From Cryobacterium luteum (lineage in GTDB: Bacteria > Actinomycetota > Actinomycetes > Actinomycetales > Microbacteriaceae), in the NCBI RefSeq assembly GCF_900110125.1, contig NZ_FOCN01000003.1:124001-188000 (forward strand): a DNA stretch of 64,000 nt, given 5' to 3'. A program made the position numbers and the translations under genes. The notes beneath the pieces were generated by a model that saw nothing but the letters and a program-made list of their open reading frames with translations, searched no databases and was not told the origin of the DNA. The first letter of the stretch is position 1, and each line of letters opens with the position of its first letter. This document shows, piece after piece, positions 45,575-54,093 of the stretch.

Positions 45575-46455
45575 CTGTCGGCGGGCAACGCCAGCTTCTG
45601 CACCCAGTGATGCAGGAACGTCGCCCCGGCCTCATCGTGGATCTGGTCGCCGATGACGATCACCGGGTACGGTCGGTCCAGAATCCCGTCGGCGGGTCGT
45701 ACGTCCACGTGGGAGACGTCGAAGCCGGCCTCGTGCAAGTGGTCAGCCATGCGATAGTCGCTGCGGGAATCGCCGACCGAGCGCCACAGTCGGGGCAGCG
45801 GTCCGCTCTGCGCGAAGTAGGCCAGCGCGCGCCTGGCGGCGTGGTCTTTGTCGAGGGTGACCGATTCGATATCGGTCGAGATGATCGTGGCGTCGAGCCG
45901 AAACGGAATCTCCCCGGAGGCATCCGCTGATTCAAGGTCGTTGAAGCGCACGCCCAGGCCGTGTTTCACCAGGAGGGCGAAGGCCGCCGCGTTGAATTCG
46001 GGTTGGCGGGCACGGTAGTCACCATGGCTCACGTCGGTGCGCTGCTCGACCGAGATCATGGCCTGCTTGGTCTCGTCGAAGAACATCTCCCGTGCGAACG
46101 ACCGCGTGACCAGCCGGCGCACGTCGTCTATGACGGCCTGCGGCAGTGCCAGGGCCCGGTCGACGACCACCTCACCCATGCCGTCGTGCCCGATCGGAAA
46201 CCAGACGGCGCCCTTTTCGCAAACACCGTACATTCGAAAGCTCTCCGGCAGACCGGCCGCCACGAGCGGGGCGACGACCTGCTCGCGAATGAAGTCGGCC
46301 GAGCGACCGGTGATGAAGGCGATCGGCACCTGTCCGGCCGCGAGCGTGATCAGGTCGGTCAGGATGCCGGGTTTGGCGATGGTGCGCGTGACCGGGCTGG
46401 CAATCGGACCGTCGACGTCGAGGAGCAGTCCGAGGGGGGAGACGGGCGTAGGCAT
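45571..46455 (-). CDS. HAD-superfamily hydrolase
   Basis: The 294-residue HAD protein has the nucleophile motif LLDVDGPIASP near residues 11-20, a Thr-containing motif II (AFITGRS), and motif III/IV around KDHAARRALAYF and VGDSRSDYRMADHL. The Cof-type cap gives it the look of a sugar-phosphate or trehalose/sucrose-phosphate phosphatase, but the substrate is not certain. The start at 46455 has GACAAT six bases upstream; the longer frame is rejected. The stop overlaps the J-domain gene by 4 bp (shared CTAG). Confidence 0.85.
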   Translation of the reverse strand: MPTPVSPLGLLLDVDGPIASPVTRTIAKPGILTDLITLAAGQVPIAFITGRSADFIREQVVAPLVAAGLPESFRMYGVCEKGAVWFPIGHDGMGEVVVDRALALPQAVIDDVRRLVTRSFAREMFFDETKQAMISVEQRTDVSHGDYRARQPEFNAAAFALLVKHGLGVRFNDLESADASGEIPFRLDATIISTDIESVTLDKDHAARRALAYFAQSGPLPRLWRSVGDSRSDYRMADHLHEAGFDVSHVDVRPADGILDRPYPVIVIGDQIHDEAGATFLHHWVQKLALPADS

Positions 46456-46548
46456 CTGGCCATTGTCCCATGCCGCTCGGGGGGTAATCAGGCGCTGACG
46501 GCTAGCGGATGCTGCGCCCACACTCCCAAACGCCTATCGTTGCCTGTG

Positions 46549-46929
46549 ATGATTACGCGACGAGAAGTAGCACTGCGCCTGGATATCCCCTTGGAAATGG
46601 CGGCCCGCCACGGCATTCCCTCGCGGCTCAGCGAGGGCCAGCTCGCCAAACTCGAAGCTGAACCGCCGGTCTGGCTGGTGCAGTCGCGCGCCAACCGCAC
46701 CGGCAAGAAGCCGGTCTGGGTGCAGCTCACCTGCACGATTTGTGGTTACACCGAAGCCGTCCGCCCGAAAAAGTGGTGGCCGACGTTCACCTACATCAGT
46801 TGCTCGAACCACGGTTTCGACGAATTACCCGAACCGGCCCCCGGATTCGGCCGCACCGAGTGCGACGGCATCGGCAGCCAGTTCATCGGCATCACCGATG
46901 AGGCGCCGACCCCCGAGCACTCGGTCTGA
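46549..46929 (+). CDS. Small protein with a CxxC metal-site-like segment
   Basis: The 126-residue protein is not one I recognise by name. It has a short N-terminal helix region resembling a helix-turn-helix (REVALRLDIPLEMAARHGIP), then VWVQLTCTICGYTE with C-x2-C, a TYISCSNHG Cys-His pair and WWPTFTY, suggesting a zinc ribbon. The start ATG is eight bases after TATCGT; a GTG one codon earlier is possible. It stands alone between the HAD gene and the exported-protein gene. Confidence 0.75.
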   Translation: MITRREVALRLDIPLEMAARHGIPSRLSEGQLAKLEAEPPVWLVQSRANRTGKKPVWVQLTCTICGYTEAVRPKKWWPTFTYISCSNHGFDELPEPAPGFGRTECDGIGSQFIGITDEAPTPEHSV

Positions 46930-47033
46930 CCTCCCGCAGCCCGCGCACCTGAAAGTCCGCTGATCTGGCAGCATTCCGGCATGCTCGGGGCGTACGATCC
47001 GGGTATGAATCCGAATGCACGAGGTCGTTGATC

Positions 47034-48197
47034 ATGTCCGGCAATTTTCTCCGTTGGCTCCCCGCCGTCATCGTTCCGGCCGTTGTTGTCGCCGCAGTCA
47101 TCGCCGTGCCGCTCCAGGCCGGTGCTGCTGTCGACCTTCCCGATAAGACTCCCGAGCAGGTGCTGCTCCTGGTGAACGACAGCACCGTATCCACCTTCTC
47201 CGGAACGGTCGCCCAATCAGCTGATCTGGGCCTTCCGTCGCTCGACCTCGGCGCGGGCATGAACGAGGTCGCCCCCACCGGAACGTCGACCGGAACGTCG
47301 ACCGGAACGTCGACCGGATCGTCGACCGTGGCGCTGACCACGGCACTGGAACTGCTCAGCGGCTCGCACGATTTTCGCGTGTACGCCGGGGGCGAGAACC
47401 GGTTTAGAGTGCAGGTCAAGGATCGCATGGACGAACGTGACGTGATCCACAACGGCAGCGACGTCTGGCTGTACGACTCGAGCAGTAACGCGGCGACCCA
47501 CCTGCGCCTGCCGCCGGACCTCTCCGCTGCCGCTGCGGAGAAACTGGCCGAACTGCCGTCTCAGCTGCCCTCTGACCTGTCGACGCCGTCCCAGCTTGCC
47601 GAGCGCGTATTGACCGAGCTCGAACCCAGTACGACGGTGTCGGTCGGCACCGACGCCCGGGTAGCCGGGCGCAGCGTGTACCAGCTGGTGCTCACGCCGC
47701 GCACAACGGACACCCTCGTGGCATCCGTATCGATCGCGGTAGATGCCGAGACCGGCCTGCCCTTGCAGGTGACGGTGCTGGCCGTGGGGCAGAGCACACC
47801 GGCTTTCCAGGTTGGTTTTACAGCCATCGACTTCGCGGCTCCAGAGGCGGCCCTGTTCGACTTCGTGCCGCCGGCGGGCGCCACCGTGACGGAACAAGCC
47901 GTTCCGAACCTGTCCGGCACTGTCGGTGAGGGCGGGGTCGATCACTCGTATGACCCCAGCAAAGCCGCCGGTGCGGTCCCCATCGTCACGGGTACCGGCT
48001 GGTCCAGCATCACCGAAGTGCCGGCAGCCGCGGTAGCGGCCGAACTGGGGGATAACCCCATGATCGACCAGCTGACGACGGCCGTCGACGGCGGGCGTGC
48101 CCTGAAAACGTCCCTCCTCACGGTTTTCCTGGCCGGTGATGGTCGCGTTTTCGCCGGGGCGGTTCCGCTCGCCCGGCTGCAGGCAGCGGCCGAGTGA
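47034..48197 (+). CDS. Exported LolA/RseB-like protein
   Basis: The 387-residue protein has an N-terminal membrane or signal segment (AVIVPAVVVAAVIAVPLQAG) and a predicted beta-sheet domain that follows a pattern like LolA, RseB and DUF2092 lipid-handling proteins (HDFRVYAGGENRFRVQVKD, YDSSSNAATHLRL). A Thr/Ser/Gly-rich insertion TGTSTGTSTG (residues about 82-95) is encoded by four tandem 12-bp units. It is directly followed by an ABC ATPase and permease, suggesting a three-part export or envelope-stress system. ATG at 47034 follows GAGG; a TTG two codons earlier is also possible. Confidence 0.75.
   Translation: MSGNFLRWLPAVIVPAVVVAAVIAVPLQAGAAVDLPDKTPEQVLLLVNDSTVSTFSGTVAQSADLGLPSLDLGAGMNEVAPTGTSTGTSTGTSTGSSTVALTTALELLSGSHDFRVYAGGENRFRVQVKDRMDERDVIHNGSDVWLYDSSSNAATHLRLPPDLSAAAAEKLAELPSQLPSDLSTPSQLAERVLTELEPSTTVSVGTDARVAGRSVYQLVLTPRTTDTLVASVSIAVDAETGLPLQVTVLAVGQSTPAFQVGFTAIDFAAPEAALFDFVPPAGATVTEQAVPNLSGTVGEGGVDHSYDPSKAAGAVPIVTGTGWSSITEVPAAAVAAELGDNPMIDQLTTAVDGGRALKTSLLTVFLAGDGRVFAGAVPLARLQAAAE
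47277..47324 (+). repeat. Four in-frame 12-bp tandem units encoding TGTS
   Basis: Consensus ACCGGAACGTCG occurs four times (last unit ACCGGATCGTCG) inside the LolA-like gene and encodes a Thr-Gly-Thr-Ser linker. Copy-number change would lengthen or shorten the linker without frameshift. Confidence 0.9.
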
Positions 48198-48228
48198 TTC
48201 CTCCGGCAACGCTGGTCACCGCCGTGAC

Positions 48229-49209
48229 GTGCACGACGCCGTGACCGGCGCTACCCCGGAGGGTGACCTCGCCATCGAAAGTCGGGGTCTGACCAAAAGG
48301 TTCGGCAAACAAACCGCGGTGAACAGTATCGACCTCGCGGTTCCCCGTGGGTCCGTCTTCGGGTTTCTCGGCCCCAACGGTTCGGGCAAGACCACGACCA
48401 TCCGCATGCTGCTCGCACTCACCCAGGCCACGAGCGGCACCGTCTCCGTGTTGGGCCACAGCATGCCGGCCCGGCTCCACCACGTGCTTCCCCGGGTCGG
48501 CGCGCTCGTCGAGGGACCAGCGTTTTATCCCTTCCTCTCGGGTGCGGCCAACCTCCGGCGACTGGACACCGCCGACCGACACGCGTCAAGCAACACCCGC
48601 GGCGCCCGGGTGCAGTTTGCGCTGGAACGGGTCGGGCTCACCCACGCGGCCGACAAAAAGGTGCACGCGTATTCGCTCGGCATGAAGCAGCGGCTCGGTA
48701 TCGCCAACGCGCTGCTGCTCCCTCGGGACCTGCTCGTGCTCGATGAGCCCACCAACGGCCTTGATCCCCAGGGCACCCGAGAGGTGCGCACCCTCGTGCG
48801 ATCCCTCGCGGCCGAGGGCACGACCGTCTTCGTCTCCAGCCATCTGCTCGCCGAGGTGGATCAGATTTGCACTCATGCTGCCGTCATGAGCGCCGGCAGC
48901 ATCGTCGCCCAGGGCACCCTGGCCGCGCTGCGGCAGGGCGGGGACACTCGGGTGCGCGTGCGCACACCGGATACCGCCGGTGCGGTGCGCGTGCTCACCC
49001 ACCTCGGACTGGAACCATTTCTCGCTCCGGACGACCGTGCCGACCGGGACGTGGTCGCGCCGCTACGCGGCTCCCAGTGGCAACCGGAAGCCATCGTCAC
49101 GGCCCTCGTTGCCGGTGGGGTGCGCATCCGTGGTTTCCTCGTCGAGGAACCGAGTCTCGAAGAACGTTTCGTGGCGTTGACCGGGGAGGGTTTCGATGTC
49201 GTCCAGTGA
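48229..49209 (+). CDS. ABC transporter ATP-binding protein
   Basis: The 326-residue ATPase has Walker A GPNGSGKTT, signature YSLGMKQRLGIANALL (a typical CCmA/YhbG-like form), and Walker B LLVLDEPTNGLDPQGTR. The C-terminal part has a small regulatory domain (TRVRVRTPDTAGAVRVL). Start choice is uncertain: GTG at 48229 or 48241; the long frame back to 48136 overlaps the preceding gene and is rejected. It overlaps the following permease by 14 bp, so these two form one exporter. Confidence 0.87.
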   Translation: MHDAVTGATPEGDLAIESRGLTKRFGKQTAVNSIDLAVPRGSVFGFLGPNGSGKTTTIRMLLALTQATSGTVSVLGHSMPARLHHVLPRVGALVEGPAFYPFLSGAANLRRLDTADRHASSNTRGARVQFALERVGLTHAADKKVHAYSLGMKQRLGIANALLLPRDLLVLDEPTNGLDPQGTREVRTLVRSLAAEGTTVFVSSHLLAEVDQICTHAAVMSAGSIVAQGTLAALRQGGDTRVRVRTPDTAGAVRVLTHLGLEPFLAPDDRADRDVVAPLRGSQWQPEAIVTALVAGGVRIRGFLVEEPSLEERFVALTGEGFDVVQ

Positions 49210-50068
49210 CGTTTCTGTGCCAAACAGCGCCGAGGTCCCCGTCCGGGGGAGGGGTGGCTGGGACCTGCTCGGATCCGAGCTGGCGGTGCTGTTTCGCCGT
49301 CGTCGCACCTGGGCCATGCTCGTCGCCATTGCGCTGATCCCGATCCTGCTCGCCGTCGCGGTGCGCTTGTCGTCGTCGACGCTGAACCCGGGGGAGGGAC
49401 CGCCCTTTCTCGATCGGGTGACTCAGAACGGACTGTTCGTCGGCTTCACGGCTATGGTCGTTGCTATTCCCCTGTTTCTTCCGCTCACCATCGGTGTCGT
49501 CGCCGGTGACACGATCGCCGGTGAAGCCGGCCTCGGCACCCTGCGCTACCTTCTGGTGGCACCGGCCGGCCGGGTGCGGCTGCTGCTGGTCAAGTACGTC
49601 GGTGCGGCCGTGTTCTGCCTCGTGGCGACGCTGACGCTCACCGTGTCCGGTGCGCTTATCGGTGCCGCCCTGTTCCCGGTGGGCCCGGTCACGCTGTTGT
49701 CGGGGGACACCATCAGCGTCGCCGAATCGCTGCTGCGTTCGTTGCTGGTGGCGGCCTACGTCACCGTCTCGCTGCTGGGTCTGGCGATGATCGGACTTTT
49801 CATCTCCACGCTCACCGATGTTCCCGTGGGAGCCATGGCGGCGACGGTCGTGGTGTCGGTGGTCGCTCAGATCCTCGATGTCATTCCGCAGCTGTCCTGG
49901 CTCCACCCATGGCTGTTCAGTCACTACTGGCTCGGATTCGCCGACCTGCTGCGGCAGCCCCTCGACCTGGGCTCGTTCGGCCAGAACGCGATCGTGCAGG
50001 CGTGTTACCTGGCCGTGTTCGGCGCGTTGGCCTACAGCCGGTTCGTGACCAAGGACATCCTGTCCTGA
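49196..50068 (+). CDS. ABC transporter permease
   Basis: The 290-residue permease has six hydrophobic segments (for example TWAMLVAIALIPILLAVAVR, MVVAIPLFLPLTIGVVAGD, MAATVVVSVVAQILDVI) typical of ABC-2 type exporters. The start ATG overlaps the ATPase gene by 14 bp. Together with the preceding exported LolA-like protein it probably forms a transport unit of unknown substrate. A 13-bp hairpin terminator lies after the stop. Confidence 0.86.
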   Translation: MSSSDVSVPNSAEVPVRGRGGWDLLGSELAVLFRRRRTWAMLVAIALIPILLAVAVRLSSSTLNPGEGPPFLDRVTQNGLFVGFTAMVVAIPLFLPLTIGVVAGDTIAGEAGLGTLRYLLVAPAGRVRLLLVKYVGAAVFCLVATLTLTVSGALIGAALFPVGPVTLLSGDTISVAESLLRSLLVAAYVTVSLLGLAMIGLFISTLTDVPVGAMAATVVVSVVAQILDVIPQLSWLHPWLFSHYWLGFADLLRQPLDLGSFGQNAIVQACYLAVFGALAYSRFVTKDILS

Positions 50069-50102
50069 ATCGCAGCCGGAATAAGACGGCAATTTAACGT
50101 GA

Positions 50103-50131
50103 CAAGGCCGGATCCAGGGGATCCGGCCTTG
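50103..50131. terminator. Terminator after the ABC permease
   Basis: CAAGGCCGGATCC (50103-50115) pairs perfectly with GGATCCGGCCTTG (50119-50131) around a 3-nt loop. It also lies past the 3' end of the convergent tRNA gene. Confidence 0.75.
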
Positions 50132-50178
50132 TGAACTGTCTCAACCAGTCCTCGATGATCTCTCGAAAGAAATCTCCG

Positions 50179-50263
50179 TGTCCGAGATGGGAATTGAACC
50201 CACACGCCCTTAACGGGCACTGGCACCTCAAGCCAGCGCGTCTACCAATTCCGCCACCCGGAC
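50179..50263 (-). tRNA. tRNA-Leu (anticodon GAG)
   Basis: The reverse strand folds as a tRNA: acceptor stem GTCCGGG pairs with CTCGGAC, anticodon stem CTGGC/GCCAG encloses loop TTGAGGT giving anticodon GAG, a long variable arm (type II, as in leucine tRNAs) precedes the T-arm GTGGGTTCAATTCCCAT. The discriminator base is A and CCA is not encoded. It is isolated on the minus strand. Confidence 0.95.
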
Positions 50264-50369
50264 TGGGTGAAACGGCCTCCGGATGAACCGGCCGCCGAGG
50301 TAATAACTTAGCACGGTTTTGAAGCCTGCTTGTGTCACTAGCACCAGCAGCGACCGGTAGCGTTTGATC

Positions 50370-51737
50370 ATGGCTTCCTCCCCGAACATGCTCCCGGCTC
50401 CACATTCCGCTGATTCAGCGGGTCCGTCCCGTGCAGATGTTCCCCAGAAACTTGACCTGACCGCGCAAATTGCGCGTGATCTCATCCGTTTCGACACCAC
50501 GAATTACGGTGAGGGGCGTTCCAACGGCGAAACGGATGCCGCTGAGTACATCGCCGAGAAGCTGCGCGCCCTGGGCCTCGCCCCCGAGCTGTTCGATTCC
50601 GAACCTGGCCGCACCAGTGTGGTCGCGCGGGTCAAAGGCAAAGACTCCTTGCGGCCGGCACTGGTCGTACACGGGCACCTGGACGTCGTGCCGGCCGATG
50701 CGGCCAACTGGAGCGTCGACCCCTTCGCCGGCGTGATCAAGGACGGGTTGTTGTGGGGTCGTGGCGCCGTCGACATGAAGAACATGGATGCCATGATTCT
50801 GGCCTCCCTGCAGGACGTCATCAGCGCCCAGGGTGCGCCGGAACGAGACCTCGTCATCGCGTTCTTCGCTGACGAGGAAGCGGGAGGCGTGCTGGGCTCA
50901 CATTTTCTGGTCAACGAGCACCCGCACCTGTTCGACGGGGCTACGGAGGCGATCAGCGAGGTTGGCGGCTACTCGATCACCCTCGGCGGAAAGCGCGCCT
51001 ATCTGCTGCAGACCGGTGAGAAAGCGCTGATCTGGGTCAAGCTTGTTGCCCGCGGCGAGGCCGGGCACGGCTCCCGCATGCACCCGAACAACGCCATCAC
51101 CCGACTCGCCGAGGCCGTGGCCGCATTGGGGCGCCACGAATGGCCGATCCGGCTGACCGACACAACCGAGCAGCTGCTCGGTGAGATCGCCCGCATTCTC
51201 GACGTGGACCCGCAGCGCGTCGGCCCCGATGAACTCGCCCTGGCGACCGGCACGGCCTCGGGCTTCATCCAGGCCAGCCTGCGCACGACCGCCAACCCGA
51301 CCGGCCTCACCGCCGGTTACAAGCACAATGTCATCCCCGATACGGCCGAGGCTCTCATCGACATCCGGTCACTGCCGGGCGAGGAAGATCTCGTACTCGC
51401 CCAGATTCAGGAGATTGTCGGTTCCGACATCGAAATCGTCACAATGCACCGCGATATCGGTCTGGAAACGGAATTCAGCGGGCCACTGATCGACGCGGTC
51501 GTGAGCACCCTGGAACGCCACGACCCGGGCGCACCGGTGTTGCCCTACCTGCTGTCGGCCGGAACCGACAACAAGGCACTCAGCACCCTCGGAATCAAGG
51601 GCTATGGTTTCGCACCGCTTCGCCTCCCCGCCGACTTGGACTTCCCCGCAATGTTCCACGGAGTGGACGAGCGGGTGCCTCTGGACGCATTAGTGTTTGG
51701 CAGGCAGGTTTTGACCGACCTGTTCTCAAACTATTGA
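50370..51737 (+). CDS. M20-family metallopeptidase (peptidase/deacylase)
   Basis: The 455-residue dinuclear zinc hydrolase has the motif LVVHGHLDVVP (metal-binding His and catalytic Asp), GRGAVDMKN (bridging Asp), and AFFADEEAGG (catalytic Glu). A long C-terminal dimerisation domain follows. Substrate (peptide, amino acid derivative, or N-acyl group) is unknown. The start is at 50370, where TAGCGT (50358-50363) lies six bases upstream. Confidence 0.9.
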   Translation: MASSPNMLPAPHSADSAGPSRADVPQKLDLTAQIARDLIRFDTTNYGEGRSNGETDAAEYIAEKLRALGLAPELFDSEPGRTSVVARVKGKDSLRPALVVHGHLDVVPADAANWSVDPFAGVIKDGLLWGRGAVDMKNMDAMILASLQDVISAQGAPERDLVIAFFADEEAGGVLGSHFLVNEHPHLFDGATEAISEVGGYSITLGGKRAYLLQTGEKALIWVKLVARGEAGHGSRMHPNNAITRLAEAVAALGRHEWPIRLTDTTEQLLGEIARILDVDPQRVGPDELALATGTASGFIQASLRTTANPTGLTAGYKHNVIPDTAEALIDIRSLPGEEDLVLAQIQEIVGSDIEIVTMHRDIGLETEFSGPLIDAVVSTLERHDPGAPVLPYLLSAGTDNKALSTLGIKGYGFAPLRLPADLDFPAMFHGVDERVPLDALVFGRQVLTDLFSNY

Positions 51738-51803
51738 CTTAGTGAACCGTCGCTCGGCGTAGCCGGGCCCGGGTTCTCCGAGTAGTCAAGAGTGATCAAG
51801 TGT

Positions 51804-51830
51804 TCGAAGTAATCGAAGTAATCGAAGTAA
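51804..51830. repeat. Three TCGAAGTAA units upstream of uppP
   Basis: Three perfect 9-bp units (51804-51812, 51813-51821, 51822-51830), with a decayed region upstream, lie 19 bp before the uppP start, inside its leader. Confidence 0.8.
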
Positions 51831-51848
51831 TCCGAGAAAGCGAAGCGT

Positions 51849-52703
51849 GTGGACTTTCTGAATGCGATCATCCTGGGCCTGGTTCAGGGACTGACCGAGT
51901 TCCTCCCGGTATCGTCGAGCGCGCACATCACCATCGTCGGCCAGTTTCTCGGCACCGGTGAAGATCCGGGAGCTCGATTCACGGCGATCACGCAAATCGG
52001 TACCGAGGCAGCCGTCGTCATATTCTTCTGGCGCGACATCGTGCGCATCATTGGCCAGTGGGCAAAATCACTGACGGGGCGAGTCTCTCGAGCTGACCCG
52101 GATGCCCGACTGGGCTGGCTGATTATTCTCGGCTCGCTGCCCATCATCATTCTCGGCTTGCTGTTCCAGGACCAGATCGAAACCGTACTGCGCTCGCTCT
52201 GGATCACCGCCACGATGCTCATCGTCTTTGGGGTGCTGCTGGGCATTGCCGACTTCGTCGGTGCCAAACGGCGCAGACTGCAGGACATCACGGTGGGCCA
52301 CGGCGCGATTTACGGCTTTGCCCAGGCGCTTGCTTTGATCCCCGGCGTGTCCCGGTCGGGCGGAACCATCACCGCCGGCCTGTTTCTCGGCTACGAGCGC
52401 GCTGCAGCGGCCCGCTACGCTTTCCTCCTGGCGATTCCCGCCGTGCTCGGGAGCGGCTTCTTCCAGGTCTACAAATCCATCGCCGAGCCCTGCCTGGCCG
52501 GCGCCACCACCTGCACCCCCGAAATCTTCGGTCCGCTCGAAACGCTCGTCGCGACGATCATCGCTTTCGTGGTGGCTCTGGGCGTGATCGCCTTCTTCAT
52601 GAACTACATTTCCAAGCGCAGTTTTCTCCCGTTCGTGATCTATCGCATTGTGCTCGGCATCGTGCTGTTCGTGCTCCTCGGCACCAACGTCATCTCCGCC
52701 TAG
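51849..52703 (+). CDS. uppP: Undecaprenyl-diphosphatase
   Basis: UppP recycles the undecaprenyl carrier for cell-wall synthesis by removing one phosphate from undecaprenyl diphosphate. The 284-residue protein has the family motifs [13 protein letters not shown] near residues 15-27 and [10 protein letters not shown] near 170-179, with eight membrane segments (VIRIIGQ to VFVLLGTNV). The GTG start lies after a purine-rich stretch (GAGAAAGCGAAGC). Resistance to bacitracin often depends on this enzyme. A 9-bp tandem repeat precedes it. Confidence 0.95.
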   Translation: MDFLNAIILGLVQGLTEFLPVSSSAHITIVGQFLGTGEDPGARFTAITQIGTEAAVVIFFWRDIVRIIGQWAKSLTGRVSRADPDARLGWLIILGSLPIIILGLLFQDQIETVLRSLWITATMLIVFGVLLGIADFVGAKRRRLQDITVGHGAIYGFAQALALIPGVSRSGGTITAGLFLGYERAAAARYAFLLAIPAVLGSGFFQVYKSIAEPCLAGATTCTPEIFGPLETLVATIIAFVVALGVIAFFMNYISKRSFLPFVIYRIVLGIVLFVLLGTNVISA

Positions 52704-52763
52704 CCGATTCCCACCGCGATGACCCGTGCGAACCGATCGCCCCAGCAAAGCTAGGCTGGTCGA

Positions 52764-54068
52764 ATGCGTGCATGGGAACGACCCGATCTAGTTTCTGTCC
52801 CCGGTGAGTCGAGTGCACCCTGGCTCCACGACACCAAAACCGACAGCCTCGTGCTGGCGCTGCCACTCGATGCCGCCCGCCTCTATGTTTGCGGTATCAC
52901 GCCATACGACGCGACCCACATCGGCCACGCCAACACCTACCTGGCGTTCGACACCCTGCAGCGGGTCTGGATCGACGCTGGTTTTCGCGTTCACTATGCC
53001 CAGAATGTGACGGATGTCGACGACCCGCTCCTGGAACGGGCGACCGCCACAGGCATGGACTGGCGTGACCTGGCGGAGTCTCAGGTCGAGCTCTTCCGCA
53101 CCGACATGGAAGCGCTCGGCATCATCCCACCAGATGATTTCGTCGCCGTGACCGAGGTTATCGACGAGGTCGCCGCAGCCGTTGCGCTGTTGCAGGATGC
53201 CGGCCTCGCCTACACGGTGCCGACCGAGGACGCCATTGCCGGCGCTGACGGTACGATCGCCGCCGACTGGTATTTCGACATTCGGGCTGCGGAAGACAAC
53301 ACCGACTGGACGCTCGGTGACGAGAGCAACCTCGACCTGGTCAGCATGCTCCGTCTGTTCGCCGAGCGCGGGGGAGACCCGGACCGGGTCGGCAAACGGG
53401 ATCGCCTCGATCCGCTGCTGTGGAAAGCCGCGCGCAGCGGGGAACCAGCGTGGGAATCGGCCGTCGGTGCGGGGCGCCCCGGTTGGCACATCGAGTGTTC
53501 GGTCATTGCCCTCAAGGAACTCGGTACCGACTTCACCGTGCAGGGCGGCGGCTCAGACCTGATCTTCCCGCACCATGACATGAGTGCCGGGCACGCGGAA
53601 GCGCTGTCCGGTCATCCGCTGGCCGGTGTCTATAGTCACACGGGCATGGTCGCGTATCGAGGCGAGAAGATGAGCAAGTCGCTCGGCAACCTCGTTCTGG
53701 TCTCCAGGCTTCGCGCCAGCGGCTTTGACCCGCGCGCGATTCGACTGGCTCTGTTGGCCCGGCACTACCGCACCGACTGGGAATGGACCGCGACGCTGTT
53801 GGACGAGGCCGTCGTGCGCCTGTCGGTGTGGTCGGCCGCCTTCGGCGCTGCGGCCGTGACCGGGGCCGCGGGTGAACCCGGTGACGCAACCAAAACGGCG
53901 GCGGTCGGTGCGTCAGCCGCGCTCGTGCAGGCCCTCCGACTCGCTCTGCGCCACGACCTCGACACTCCGGAAGCCCTGCAGCTCATCGACGAGGCTGTCG
54001 ACGTGCCGCTCGACGACCTGGGTTTGGTCAATCGTGCGATCAGCGCGCTGCTCGGCGTAGCGCTCTAG
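52764..54068 (+). CDS. mshC: Cysteine:GlcN-inositol ligase MshC
   Basis: MshC joins cysteine to glucosaminyl-inositol in mycothiol synthesis and is a relative of cysteinyl-tRNA synthetase. The 434-residue protein has HIGH (residues 52-55) just after a cysteine at YVCGITPYDA (zinc ligand), PGWHIECSVIA, and GEKMSKSLGN (KMSKS). The C-terminal anticodon-binding domain of true CysRS is missing, as expected. TAGGCT (52752-52757) lies six bases upstream of the ATG, so the mRNA is probably leaderless. Confidence 0.96.
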   Translation: MRAWERPDLVSVPGESSAPWLHDTKTDSLVLALPLDAARLYVCGITPYDATHIGHANTYLAFDTLQRVWIDAGFRVHYAQNVTDVDDPLLERATATGMDWRDLAESQVELFRTDMEALGIIPPDDFVAVTEVIDEVAAAVALLQDAGLAYTVPTEDAIAGADGTIAADWYFDIRAAEDNTDWTLGDESNLDLVSMLRLFAERGGDPDRVGKRDRLDPLLWKAARSGEPAWESAVGAGRPGWHIECSVIALKELGTDFTVQGGGSDLIFPHHDMSAGHAEALSGHPLAGVYSHTGMVAYRGEKMSKSLGNLVLVSRLRASGFDPRAIRLALLARHYRTDWEWTATLLDEAVVRLSVWSAAFGAAAVTGAAGEPGDATKTAAVGASAALVQALRLALRHDLDTPEALQLIDEAVDVPLDDLGLVNRAISALLGVAL

Positions 54069-54093
54069 CGCCGGCTGGGCTGGCTGGCTGCGC

